64,000 nucleotides of DNA from Euborellia annulipes (lineage: Eukaryota; Arthropoda; Insecta; Dermaptera; Anisolabididae). This document shows positions 10,627-22,085 of this stretch, in pieces (position 1 is the first letter of the stretch; each line of letters begins with the position of its first letter). The stretch covers positions 1 through 64,000 of the forward strand of contig JAKCPI010012532.1 in assembly GCA_023213315.1 (NCBI GenBank). Direction: 5' to 3'. Both the position numbers and the translations under genes were made by a program. A model generated the notes under the pieces. The model worked only from the letters and a program-made list of their open reading frames with translations, made no database searches and had not been told where the DNA came from.

Positions 10627-11966
10627 CTTTTAGTACCTTTATAATAATCTGCTGAATTTATATTCAGCATATGGGCTGTATGCGTTCCTATAAAAGTACC
10701 AAATAATATTTACTTTCCAATCAAGTTTACGTAATATATCTAATGGGTTGCTTTAATACGAGGGATCGTACCATAATCCCTATTTGACATTTCGATTTAT
10801 CGTTTTCTCTTAAATCCTAAAATAAAATAAATATCGATACTCGTTTCGGTTCTCTATTAAGAGCAAAGTGCTTCATTTGTCAACTGTTTTTTTTATTTTT
10901 TAGTAAAAATATAATAAGTAATCTTTTTTTTTTTTATAAATCTAAATTCATAAGAAACATTTTGAAGAAACAAATCTCGTATAAACAATCTGTGCTTTTT
11001 TTTAGACTTGATATATTTTGTCAAACTATCTTTAAGAGATCAGCATGAATCCAGCAAGCCAAAGACAAATCCTTTAATCGGTTTGAAATTATCACAGCCC
11101 CCCCTACCCCCCCTTGAGAAGCCATTTAAGGGATCTGCATGGAGTTTCAGTGACTTTATGGGGCCCACGGTTGGCGACTTGCAAATTCTAACTCACTTTA
11201 TATTCGAATAATAAAGAGGGCTTTGGAATTTGTCCAGGTGCTCAACTAAATATGAAGATATAATGAGGGATCCCTTTGACTGTTTACCATTGATATTCCT
11301 GATCTAACATTCCTGAATTAGTCTTGTTTAAATAAATTTTATATTTACTAAATAATTATTCTTTGTTCGTATGACCTCTTCTTCTTTAATATAAAAATAC
11401 TCTCAATATAATAATAAATAAAACGTTTATATAAAATTCTCTTTATATAAACTTTAAAAAGAAAATTTAGTATTTAAATGCTAATACAAAAAAAGAAAAA
11501 AAAAGTATTTCTCATCTGGAAAGTAGGCAATCCAAATAACTTCCTCATCAACACACTCTCATTGTTCGGGCTCTTTGCATCTTAAAAGTTTTATTAACAA
11601 AGTTTTAGACTTTAATAAGAGCATAAAAAATTTGAATCCATGTATAATATTAATTATTTAAAAACCTCGAAATATGCAACAAAAATTTCTTAATAAAAAT
11701 TCTCTCACCATCAAGAAAAAATTCTTGTATGATACGTTGTCTTGTTTTATTGTTCAAATAAGCCTTCATTTATTTATTAATATTTCTTTCTTTCTAAATT
11801 TAATTATCAAAATTTGATGATTTTTTTTTTAAATTTATTATTTAATAAATTTCAATGTGTTTATAAATGCACATCAATTAAATCTAAATCCCTCAGGCGA
11901 CCAACTCGCCAAACTGTTGTTGTTGTTAGTTTTTGCATTTAAAATAGATTTTAAAAGTAAATTTAA
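10627..11966. other. A+T-rich spacer, no gene recognised
   Basis: A moderately complex patch at 11,020-11,220 has an open frame of 67 codons with no recognisable domain. An N-family fragment lies at 11,515-11,545 (ggaaagtaggcaatccaaat). The rest is low-complexity. Confidence 0.4.
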
Positions 11967-12436
11967 AAATCTGGTGTGATTGTCGCACAGCACACAACTT
12001 TCTTACCTTCGATAATCGAAAGTTGTGTTCTGTGCTTGTCAAACCAGATTTTTTGTGTCGACATATATTTAGTTCCCGATAGTACGGTACATTTGAGTTC
12101 AGATATAAAATTTATAAGTATGGGAAAATATTTATATTTTGTTACCATGTCAACCATTTCTCCTATCTTTCCTATGAAGTACAAGAGTAAAGTGGTCTTC
12201 AAAGTTTCAATGGCAAAATAAGAATATACATTTTAAAGAGCATCTAAAAACATTTTTGAATTTTAATCAAATTCGTTGGAGCGAATTTTGAGAAAATCGA
12301 AAAAAAACTGAAAAAGTACATCAGTAAAGTACTTGAACTCTTTGGCCGATTTTGATTAAAAGCTATTCACGCCCTAGTGGGGTGCCTAATTCAAATATAA
12401 AATTTAAACTTCCTAGCTCAATTCCTTCATGTTTTA
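11967..12436 (-). repeat. R1 copy 3, reverse orientation
   Basis: Starts with the terminal hairpin (aaaaatctggtgtgattg, inner arms around 'ttcgataatcgaa'). It continues through the long 3' variant and the 'gtacttgaactctttggccg' and 'tcaattccttcatg' segments in reverse. It breaks off in the middle of R1, about 40 bp before a Tc1-type MITE. Confidence 0.7.
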
Positions 12437-12477
12437 ATGACGATTTGCAAAACTGACATCATAATATTTACAAAGTA

Positions 12478-12686
12478 CAGTGAGGGACAATATTAAGTCA
12501 TACCCATGCGTTTTCTACTTGTGATTATTTCATTGTTTTTATAAAAGATAAGAAAATCTTTATTGGAAATTTTCTAGGTTTGAACCATGAAAGTTTCCAT
12601 TAAAAAATATATAATATTTTTTTAAAAACAATGAAATTATCACATGTAGAAAACGTATGGGTGGGACTTAATATTGTCCCTCACTG
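12478..12686. mobile_element. Tc1-type MITE (CAGTGAGGGACAA), copy A
   Basis: A 209-bp element flanked by TA (12,476-12,477 and 12,687-12,688) with TIRs CAGTGAGGGACAATATTAAG and complement. Arms remain complementary for about 60 bp. Copies are at 14,517 (whole), 30,442 (right part) and 63,943 (cut by the window end). Confidence 0.85.
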
Positions 12687-12689
12687 TAC

Positions 12690-14361
12690 ATTGCCTAGAG
12701 CATTCTCATTTCACTCTCAAAATTGTTAGCCTCATTTGAAGATAGTTTTTTTTTTTTTTTTTTATTATTTTTGTCTCTTTATTTCTTCATTACCTAGTTT
12801 ATAGGATAATATTAATGACATAATTTTTCTAGAGAACAACATCGTTTTTGTTTAAGTTCTTATATATTTTAAGTTTAAAATATCCTTTTTTTTTTGTTTG
12901 TTTGTTTTTTTAATCTGATGCATAATTGATTAAAAACTTGTCGTGGTAAAGAAATTTGATTAAATGCAGGGGATTTTGTTTACGCTCTTTTTTTTTATAA
13001 TGATGCACATTTACATTGATCTATTTTCAGATATTTTGAAAATCAAATATTACCAAAAGGGTGTAGCGCGTCATGTATTACAAGCCTTAAAAAGTTTTTC
13101 TAGAGACCGCATTTAGATGCGTTATTGTTTTTATATTCAAATTTATTAATGCTGCTCATAAAAACAAGAGATATTATGGATCAATATTTAAATAATTCAA
13201 AAATATATAAATATAATTCACCATCATTGTTTAAAAAAAAAAATTATATAAAAAAAAAAACTGATAAACTGCAGATAAACGAATAAAATTTGAGAAAGTA
13301 TCAAAAGAATTGAATGGTTTGAAACCTTTTACGATTACGAATAATTGCACCTTTGACGGTTATCTTTGGAATATTATCACAGAACAGAAATCCGTCTCAT
13401 AAAAAAGATCAAAGCGTTTCAGAAAAAAAAAAAAAAATCTTTTAAATTTTTGAAAAAAATACCAATCTGTTTTGAGAGATTAAATAATTCATTGAGCGAA
13501 AACAAAGTTCTAACTTTTTTTTTTGTAATTCTTATCATAAAATTTTATACATTAAACAAATGAGAGGAAATTGTTGTTGCTGGTTCATCATAAGAAGTGT
13601 TTTCCTACTCGGTTGTTTAGAAGAGACAAATATCTTGTTTGCAAAGTTGCGTTTAGAACAAAGAAATTTGCATTCTTTTCAAAAGTATTTTGTTTGATCA
13701 TTAGAAAACAGATTGGAAGGTGTTTGGAATAAATTAGCTGAATTAGGATAACATTCAGAAAATTCAGAAACATTAAAAAAAAAAAAATTCAAATTTAATA
13801 TGTAAAACAGCTGAATACGTAGATAATTCAAATTTTATTTCATAGTCGTCAATTAAAAACAAAAGAGTTATTGAAAAGTGGAAAAAATTTTCTTTGAAAT
13901 TGTTTGGCTCTTTATTGATCTGATTCTAGCGAGATAGGCATTGTTCCTCCACTTTGGCAATTAATTTATCTCCATTTTGCTGAATCATGTCCGCGTGGTC
14001 TACTCGTTTGGTAGAGGATAAAAAAAATTTTGAATTCATCTTTGTAATATATCGGATAGCGGGCGATACGTCGCATAGTAAATTAAAAAAAAAAAAAACA
14101 CTTTATTGTAACTATCAAAATCATCCATCTTCAATGAAAAAATTTTCCACAAAAACGCAATTAAAATTTATTAAAATGGGATGGCAGGCAAGAATAAAGT
14201 CAATTAAAAAGTAAAAATTCTTCGTTTCGGACGCTGGTCGTGTCATTTGTCAGGATATATAAATCATATTTATCAATAACATAATGGAATATAATATAAA
14301 GAGAAATTTAAATTTTTAGCTTACAATTACTTGTCAAATAAATACATGTATATTTAGGAAT
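12690..14361. other. A+T-rich spacer, no gene seen
   Basis: Poly-A/T rich. Short frames at 13,366-13,563 and 13,987-14,214 are lysine-rich readings of A-runs without domain signatures. Near 14,225-14,262 the minus strand has a CTGACAAAT..GTCCGAAACG tract resembling a decayed hammerhead-like core. Confidence 0.4.
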
Positions 14362-14878
14362 AGGAATTAAATCAGAAATCTCTTATTATTGATTTTGTCG
14401 ACATTTCGGGCGCCAGTTGCGTCCTTCCACAGTAGTTATTATCATATTTATCCAGTTTGTATAAGAGATTTCCATATACAGTTTATGAATATCCCTTGAT
14501 AATTTTTAACAGTGTACAGTGAGGGTCAATATAAAGTCCCACCCATTCATTTTCTACTTGTTAATATTTCATTATACAAGAAAATGAAAATCTTTATTGG
14601 AAATTTTCTAGGTTTGAATCATGAAAGTTTCTATTAAAAAATATATATATATTTTTTTTTTAAACAATGGAATAATCACAAGTAGAAAACGTATGGGTGG
14701 GACTTAATATTGTTCCTCACTGTACACTGTTAAAAATTATCAAGGGATATTCATAAACTGTATATGGAAATCTCTTACACAAACTGGATAAATATGATAA
14801 TAACTACTGTGGAAGGAAGCGACTGGCGCCCGAAATGTCGACAAAATCAATAATAAGAGATTTTCTGATTTAATTCCT
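14362..14878. mobile_element. Long palindrome split at its centre by a MITE
   Basis: Arms 14,362-14,514 and 14,725-14,878 are almost perfect reverse complements (about 153 bp). With the MITE removed, the palindrome centre reads acagtg-TA-cactgt. Each arm holds a decayed hammerhead-like core: CTGTGGA, a GCG/CGC-type hairpin, then GAAATGTC and GACAAAA. It is therefore a member of the foldback class. No coding sequence. Confidence 0.8.
14517..14722. mobile_element. Tc1-type MITE copy B, in palindrome centre
   Basis: A 206-bp copy of the element at 12,478-12,686, flanked by TA at 14,515-14,516 and 14,723-14,724. The target TA is exactly the central dinucleotide of the host palindrome. Confidence 0.85.
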
Positions 14879-15990
14879 GGCGACCATCCCATTTTTGTAT
14901 GTATTAAAAAAATCCACACTCCACATCATTTATACAATAGAAAGAGGATAACAGTACTAAAGTGTAAAGTTTTATGACGTCAGTCAGCTCCGCATGTCAG
15001 TTTCACGAGTTGAAAAAAAAAAAAAAAAACTTAATATTTTCTATGTTGTGAAATTATGAAAAAACCGTTAACCACTTAAATATATATTTGTTTTGTTAGA
15101 TTTTTTAATAATCCTATATAAAAATAAATTTGGATATACCTGATCTAAATATAAAGGAACTCTTAATTTCTTAAAGAAGATCTGTTGCTGTTTGTGTTAT
15201 CATTTAACTAAAAAGATATTCACTTGTCCTGAACTATTTTATCAAGTTAGAACAGCAGCCAAATGGAAGAGGGGACATTAATTTGGTATGCAGGGGCAGG
15301 AGTGTGTATCCGTCCCTAGGCTTCATGATTAAATAACTGGCTTATAATAGAGAGATGAAAGATCAGAATGTCTGTCCCATGCTCTCTGTTCCCATGCTGA
15401 AGAGTCCATTTCTGATTGATTCATATTCGAAACGTTTGAGTTTTATTCTTAGCCACTGTTCAAATATCATCCAGGGGATATTACCTTTTGAAGAGTTCTG
15501 CTATTAATTTCTAACGGGAAGAGACGCTTATCAGGAAACGCAGCCGCTCCCTGCAGTCGTTATTAATATTTCTCGTTTAATGTCTTGATGGAATGAACAA
15601 AATTTTAATGGAAATTGAAATTTGACCCTTAAAAAGCATTTCACATTGAACACACACACGAAAATAACATCTAACTTAATAATTTACAGATAAATGATAA
15701 TTTCAAATCTAGTCCTAAGAGATATTAATTAATACTAAATAGTTTTAATATTTCGTGATTGTGAATGCGAAAAACTCAGCAGCCAGGAAATTAAATTAAA
15801 AAAAATTATATAATTTTATAATCATCAATGTTTCGGCCGGTATTCGTAACGTCTGCAGGGCCCATGATCATGAAAATTATATAACAAAAATTATGAAAAT
15901 ATAATTTTGTCATAGATGTCTCTTTTCAGTTATTAGTGTCAGACCTGACATGTTGTGGTTACTCTGAGGCATCTCAAATAGAGTTGGATT
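14879..15990. other. Spacer with a complex island and a decayed core
   Basis: About 15,230-15,620 is more complex and G+C-richer than its flanks and has no repeat features; its role is unknown. At about 15,825-15,860 the minus strand reads CTGCAGACG..CCGGCCGAAACATTG, a decayed hammerhead-like tract without a visible partner arm. Confidence 0.35.
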
Positions 15991-15997
15991 ATTTTTT

Positions 15998-16445
15998 GCC
16001 ATGAGGTGGATTTGAACTCGAGTTGTCTTCAACTTAAGATTATAAGTTTAACTACTTTATCCTAGAGTCGACTCTGACTTTAGTCAAGAATAGATCTTTT
16101 ACTGAAAATAATCGACTTTTTAGAATCGAGTTGAAACTCTTTCAAGTCGATTAGAATCGATTTTCACTGGACGACTTCGACTTTTTTCTTACAATACTTA
16201 GTAGTATCGGATGGTAAAATAATTTGTAATGTTTTCATTGAATACTTAATAAATCTTATATTATAAATAAATAAATATATTTAATATATACTGAGTATCT
16301 CTTAAGCACAGTTATAGAGTTTTTAAAAACGAAAAGTCGACTTTCAGAAATGATTAATCGATGCCGAGAATCGAAAAATATCAAGTCGAATTCAAAATTA
16401 GCGCATTTTCCATCCCTACTTTATCCTCTCGGCTAATCGCCTCCT
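15998..16445 (-). mobile_element. tRNA-derived SINE head, split by a hAT element
   Basis: Removing 16,063-16,418 plus one 8-bp duplication joins a tRNA-like head on the minus strand. It has an A box (TTAGCCGAGAGGATAAAG), an anticodon-arm region, and a B box (GAGTTCAAATCC at 16,008-16,019). The pattern is like a class II (Leu/Ser-type) tRNA. The split separates the two internal pol III promoter boxes, so this copy should be transcriptionally dead. Confidence 0.6.
16063..16418. mobile_element. hAT-like element inside the SINE head
   Basis: A 356-bp element flanked by an exact 8-bp duplication CTTTATCC (16,055-16,062 and 16,419-16,426). Ends are TAGAGTCGAC on the left and, in reverse, TAGGGATGGAAAA on the right. 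The TIRs are weak, but the TAGRG start resembles the hAT element at 40,545. The interior carries repeated 'aatcga' and 'gtcga' words. No transposase. Confidence 0.65.
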
Positions 16446-17499
16446 CTTAGATGTATTTAGAGTTATTGTTAAAAATATAAAATTTTTGGAGTGCAAGAAT
16501 GAAATATTAATTTCATTAATTAATCATTTTATTCTAACAAACTATGTACTGGGCTCTATTCCTGCCGATTTAGAGAATTATATTCACCTATATATATATA
16601 ATTTTATTTCATATTTACTTTGATTAATTAATATCTGAATTTAATCATCATTTATGCAATATTATAATTCATTTAAATAATTATGTGGGGTTCCAAATTT
16701 TATAGATTCTTTATTATGTGTTTTTCTTATTGTCCATGCACCACCTATCTTCAATTTTAATTTAATTCATTTCTGAATTAGAAATGAATATTAAATAAAA
16801 TCATTCAATCGATTTTTTTTATATCAACAAACAAAAAGTGGCCAAAATGAATAAATTATATATACTTTCAATAAAATATAACAATAGAATATTAAACAAA
16901 TAATTATTTTTACAATTGCATACACTATATTTTCTATATACTAAAAAAATCCCAATATGTGTTCGCTTATTTATTTATAATTCAAAAATTTATTTTAGAT
17001 TTAAATAAAAAAATCGAAATTTCATGCATGTTTTAAAGATTTCATTTTATCTCTCTCTATGGTCATATATGACAGAGAAAAGACAAAATTTCATCTACGT
17101 ATTTTGTGTTTTAAATTATTCTAAAAACAAACAATTTATCTCTATGATTTATTCAAAATTTCGAAAGAATCTATTTATTTTAAATTTCTTACTAGTTTTT
17201 GAAAATTTAAAATAGAATTTTATAATTAGCAAAATACTTTATCAAGGTTTCTGGTTAAAAAAAAATTTAATTCCGAAATTCCCTTTAGGAAATTAATTTT
17301 CCATGGGATTATAAAAAAGAAACCTGTTGGAGAATAATGATTTTATAATTAATTTAATCTCATAGATACTTATAAATTAATTAAAAACTGAGACGTTTTA
17401 AAAATTATCTATGTTATTATATCTAGTATATTTATATAGACTATTATTTTATTTTTATTTTTTCGTCATTATCAAATCGTTTGACATCTCTGTTTTCTT
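16446..17499. other. A+T-rich spacer, nothing recognised
   Basis: Very A+T-rich. The frame at 17,024-17,215 is a low-complexity reading with no domain. Confidence 0.45.
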
Positions 17500-18060
17500 T
17501 TGATATTAAAACGTGTATTTCCGTGCGAGTTGGTGCGTTATGCTCCTCTCTCTCTCTCTCTTTCCATTTTAGTTACTTTATTTGAACAGACTTTTCAAAA
17601 GGCTTTTGAGACTCAGCTTGGAAAAAAGTGGTCAACCATAACAAGATTGCAATCTCGACTTGCATTGATAAAAATAGATGGAAAGCACTGGCGATATTTT
17701 CTTTTTATTTTTTGGTGACCCCCTCTCAATGTACACAAAAGAGTCATTCGAGTTGCTTTTGTGGTACATTAATTGAATTATTGGGAAGGGGGGGGAGGGG
17801 GATTTATTATTTTCACCGGAAGTGGAATTTTTGTGATTTCCTTAATTGTTTCCATTCGGAGGAAAGAATAAATAGCCGGAGGGCCTAAAAGTGCTCGGTA
17901 TAATGAAGCCCTATTCCCTTATCAGTCCCAAATGCCTGCTTGTTTAAATTAACTCCAGAGAAGGGCTCTGTCCTACTTAAAGGCGCGCAAACGGGTCGCC
18001 ATCTTGTCCTGGGAAACAGCTCATCCTATCTCGAGCAATATTATTTAAATTTACAGGATA
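17500..18060. other. Complex-sequence island
   Basis: About 560 bp of higher-complexity DNA: a CT microsatellite at 17,546-17,562, G-runs near 17,790, ETS-like 'accggaagtg' at 17,816-17,825, and G+C-rich 'aaaggcgcgcaaacgggtcg' near 17,980. Overlapping 72- and 86-codon frames lack domains or splice context. Regulatory DNA or an old single-copy remnant is possible; neither is shown. Confidence 0.3.
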
Positions 18061-18396
18061 AAAACAAGGTGGACCTACCAAGGTAAACTTCGGGGCTCAT
18101 TTATGAGTATAACCAGTACAAAATAAAAATACATGATAAAATAAATTATTTTTTCCACCTTTAATTTTAAAGTTATTTAATGATAAAACATTTTTTGTAT
18201 ATTTATATTTGTTCACGTTTATTTAATTAATTCTCACCCTAAATTGTAATTAAAGAAACTTATTAAATACATTTGGCACATTCAAAGAATGGTATTTTGG
18301 TTCGTTGGAAATACTAAAGACTTCGGCCCGGTTTACCTTCTCTTTTGTATTAAAGTACCTCAAAAATTTTCTCCAATATATTAGTATAAATTAAAA

Positions 18397-19022
18397 AATC
18401 TGATGTGACTGGTCGCACAGCACACAACTCTTACCCTTCGGCAAGAGAAAGTTGTGTACTGTGCTTGTAACATCAGATTTTTTGTGTCGACATATATTTA
18501 GTTTCCCATAGCACCTTAGTTTCAAACTTGACCACTTGCATTTCATATGTAAAAATGTGAAATACATTAGTAAAGTGTACTTCGAACAATTTTCACGAAA
18601 AATTTCACTGATATACTTTTTAAAGTGTATATAAAAAATAGTTTATTTTTGAATTTTAAGCAAAATCGTTGGAGCTAATTTTGAAAAACTGAAAAAGTAT
18701 ATCAGTAAAATATTATACTAGTACTTTTTGGCCGATTTTGTTCAAAAGCTTATTTTTAATGTCTTGGAGGGTACCTTACTTAAATATAATCGGAAGGAAT
18801 GCTGTAGAACGATTGTATTACTTAAATATAAAATTTTAATCAGGTAGATCAATTCCTTCATGCTTAAAATCGTTACACACAGACAGACAAATTTGCGGGA
18901 CCCACTTTGCGCACTCAGAGGACTCAAAATATCTATATCCGTCAAAATCTCGACATCGAATTTTTTACATGATCGCAATACTTTCTCTCTATATATTTCA
19001 TATATAGGGTAAGAGAAAGTAA
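18397..19022 (-). repeat. R1 copy 4, nearly complete
   Basis: Runs from the terminal hairpin (aaaaaatctgatgtgactgg) to the left end (atatagggtaagagaaagta). It carries the shorter 3' variant with 'tatcagtgaaatttttcgtg' in reverse. The frame at 18,742-18,978 is a reading of the R1 body and not a gene. Confidence 0.75.
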
Positions 19023-19496
19023 AGTAACTTAATAATTATTAATTCGTGATTTCATAAATCATCCTTGATATTAATTTCGAGATTTATTAGAATTATTATT
19101 TGTAAATAAAAAAATATATATAATAAACTTTAAGAACTTTTTCTTCAAATAGACGTTAGCAATTCTTTGAGAGTGCCATTTTTTTGAGTGAATTCAGCCT
19201 TTTATTGAATCATTTTTTACATTTATGTTCTTACTTCTTTTATACTCACATGAATGGTTGTTATTATTTAATATCTCAAAATGTATTTATTTTACTCTTT
19301 TTTTGTTAATATACTGTATTAAACACTTTACATTAGGTTCATTTAATTAGTGCCGTAACACATTCCTCATATAAATTGCCTTGTTCATTAAGTAGGCCTC
19401 TAAATTTAGATCTCAAATTATATTAGAAATTTTTCGATCCTTTTTTTTTAAATGAAAATATTTTTTTTTTGTATGACTAAATTTTTTTTTTTTTTT
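19023..19496. other. A+T-rich spacer, nothing recognised
   Basis: Poly-T runs and short A+T words only. Confidence 0.45.
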
Positions 19497-19657
19497 AAGG
19501 TCTTTTTCGGCATCTAAGGCCATTTAGACTCCATCCCTATTTATTTCAAATGATTTGTAGTCAAATCAAATGAAATAAATTTTTCTCGCTTGGGACGGGA
19601 AGCGAACCCGGGACTCCGGTGCGAGAAGCTAATGTCTTCTCACTGAGCCACGGGGGC
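19497..19657 (-). mobile_element. tRNA-derived SINE
   Basis: On the minus strand the head begins GCCCCCGTGGCTCAGTGAGA (A box) and has B box GGGTTCGCTTCC (19,598-19,609). A non-tRNA body and an A-rich tail follow (T-run at 19,482-19,497). The acceptor stem does not close, so this is a SINE and not a functional tRNA gene. Confidence 0.65.
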
Positions 19658-19795
19658 AATGATAATTAAAAATTATAATAATTTTTAATTTATAAAATCT
19701 GAAAAATTTTTGTTTCGCAAATTTTAAGAAAAAAATTATTATTAAATTATTAAATTAACAAATAAAAATAAATTATTTTAAAAAATAACTGACAA

Positions 19796-19905
19796 AATAG
19801 ACCAATGACAGACATGACAGTCCAAAACAAGCTTTCGATCTTAACGCCATCTCTTAGCAATAAAAGTCGAACCACTTTAGCTCCTACTTTTATTTGAGCA
19901 CATAC
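19796..19905 (-). repeat. M-module dispersed repeat
   Basis: Contains 'cagtccaaaacaagcttt', 'taacgccatctcttag', 'gtcgaacc' and 'tttagctcctacttt'. Related segments occur at 52,350-52,435 and 53,880-53,955. Family unknown. Confidence 0.5.
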
Positions 19906-20783
19906 AAAGACCCCGACGCTCTTACAAAAATTAATTAGTAAAGCTCAATTGAAACCTAAAAAAAAAACTTAGGCCAAATTAAAATTTTTTTTTTAATCCT
20001 ATTTAATGAATTTTTTTATTTATCTGATGATTAATGACGTCTGTTTCTCTCGCATTTAATAAACTATTTCTTCTCTGATAACATCAGTAAACATGATAAC
20101 ATTATGACGAGTTAATCATTTTTATTTTAAATCTACTGGCATAATATAATATTTAAAAATGTATTTAATAGTGACATTGTTTTCTTGTATATTTAACATG
20201 ATTTAACCAAATATTTTGGTTTTAAAGTTGTAATCGAAAAGTATTATTATTTTTGTTATTATATTAGCTTTTAATCGAAATAAATAAAACTCATATGAAA
20301 TTACACAATTATTTATACCTGTATACGTATATATAAACATTCCAAACCTAGAAAATGCATATATTGATATAATTGAAATACCTATCTAGATATATTTAAT
20401 ATAAAAAAAAATTATTTAGAAAAAGAGAGGTTTAAAATTAATACTCGATATATTATATATTACAAAAAAACATGTTTATACATGGGCGAGTTTTCAGATT
20501 GACGAAATTTTTGATGACAAAATAGGTGACTTGAGATTTGAATTGCATCAGATTTTTTTTTTTTTTGTACTTTTTGTACGTACTTAACAGACTATCAAAA
20601 ATGGGCTTCAGGGTGTGTTTTCAACAGTGAACTAAACGCTAAAATCGTTGTATTTTGTCCGAGGGAGATTACTTTGAAGGTCTGTAATGGAACTTAAATA
20701 AAAGAGATAATTCCGGTTATTTTTTGGCACCTCCTCGTATAACGAAAGAATTAGTTTGTGATTGGTTCCTTCCCTTGAAGGTA
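19906..20783. other. A+T-rich spacer, nothing recognised
   Basis: No gene or family recognised up to the mariner boundary. A moderately complex patch at 20,580-20,760 lacks long frames. Confidence 0.4.
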
Positions 20784-20839
20784 CAAGGGGTGATCAAATG
20801 AAAAGGTACGAAACGACACGGTGGGTATAAATGTAGACT

Positions 20840-21095
20840 TTATTCAAAATATACCCCATAGGCCTGAGCACAACGATCCCACTGATGCACAAGCCGCAGG
20901 ATTCCTTGTTCCCAGAATTCGTGTGGCCGTGACGAGGTCCAGTCTTTCACAGCATCCTTGAGTACGTCGTCCGAGTTGAAGCGCTTCCCTGAGGTGTTTC
21001 TTCAGTGGACCAAACACATGGAAATCGCAGGGAGACATGTCCGGACTGTAGGGCGGATGGTCCAACGTCTCCGTTATCATGAAGCAGAGCCACAC
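20840..21095 (-). pseudogene. Mariner transposase 3' fragment, frameshifted
   Basis: The minus strand encodes PYSPDMSPCDFHVFGPLKK, the conserved region around the third catalytic aspartate of mariner transposases. After LRE a frameshift is needed to continue into a KRFNSDDVLKDAVKDW segment. The frame then ends with HEFWEQGILRLVHQW and a terminal YFE followed by a stop near 20,840. The N-terminal DNA-binding domain and the first two catalytic aspartates are absent, so no active enzyme is possible. The frame listed from 20,844 reads through the frameshift into a shadow frame. Confidence 0.85.
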
Positions 21096-21181
21096 CCTCC
21101 GTCAGCAGCCCCGGTCTTTTGTTCTTGATGGACCTGCGTAGGCGTCGGTTCTGTGGTCGAGGAATTCATCAGCTCATCAAT

Positions 21182-21310
21182 CAACTCGGACGACGTACTC
21201 AAGGATGCTGGACCTCGTCACGGCCACACGAATTCTGGAAACAAGGAATCCTGCGGCTTGTTCATCAGTGGGGTCTTTGTGCCCAGGCCTATGGTGTATA
21301 TTTTGAATAA
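21182..21310 (+). pseudogene. Mariner transposase C-terminus, second copy
   Basis: The plus strand encodes SRPHEFWKQGILRLVHQW and ends AYGVYFE plus stop, the same C-terminus as the minus-strand arm. It carries a small deletion relative to that arm: the segment corresponding to DAVKDW is shortened. It is the inverted duplicate arm of the mariner derivative. Confidence 0.85.
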
Positions 21311-21366
21311 AGTCTATTTGTACCCACCGTGTCGTTTCGTATCTTTTCATTTGATCACCCCTTGTA

Positions 21367-22085
21367 TTATTACTCAAACATGCATTTTGTGAGTTGGTTA
21401 TTTTGGTTTTCTATCTTCCAGGAACCAAGATCGAACCTATTATAATACAAAATATTTTCTGATACCTTATCCATTTTAAATTATATTATATTTCATTAGC
21501 AAAAAACTTCATAATTCGTACCGAAGATTTAAAAGATATTTGTTTGATTTGGGCGCGGTGTTTGCTTGTGGCGAGTTTTTAATTAATTAATCTCTTTCTA
21601 TCTTAAAATATCTTATTCTTCACTCCAGGTTGTCTTTTAATGAGTATTTGTCCTTCGACTTATCTTTGCGTGATCTTTTGAGTTCAATACCTATTAATAG
21701 TAACCAGCGAAAAACAGCTAAAAATACGGTCTTTTTTTTATCTTTTATACTTTGAAAATTAAAAAGATATTAAGGAAATTAAATTCAGTCCAAGGATAGC
21801 AATCGGAATGAAGAGAAAAGTGAAAAGAAGAGGGATATAAAATATTTACAGAAGATTTTTAATCAACTTATTTATCCGGCTTCACTCTCTCTCCTCTTTT
21901 GAAAATCATTAATGAAAATATCTGTCAATAAAATTGTGAGAACTTTTAGATTTGGTTAAGTTACATTTTATCTACTGGAATATTATCACTGGACATAATT
22001 CAAGTTCTACCACATTAAATTCGTTTTTTTTTCTTCTTGATGGAGAGGAAAATTCCCGAGTATTGAATGAATTTTTCTTTTTAAT
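21367..22085. other. Spacer, no gene recognised
   Basis: A+T-rich, moderately complex, no inverted repeats or long frames found. Confidence 0.4.

Larger units (their letters stand above)
20784..21364. mobile_element. Inverted-duplication mariner (foldback derivative)
   Basis: A 581-bp element with TA on both sides (20,782-20,783; 21,365-21,366) and perfect ends CAAGGGGTGATCAAATGAAA and complement. Complementarity continues for about 180-195 bp on each side. Both arms are the 3' end of a mariner transposase gene plus its TIR; the unique middle (about 20,980-21,180) holds the catalytic region of one copy. The 5' half of the parent gene is missing and replaced by the second 3' end. Confidence 0.85.

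Noticed and set aside
19590..19657. Possible functional tRNA gene
   Set aside because: A and B boxes are present but the acceptor and T stems do not close; it is a SINE head. The same applies to 39,560, 53,762, 56,019, 56,408 and 56,484.
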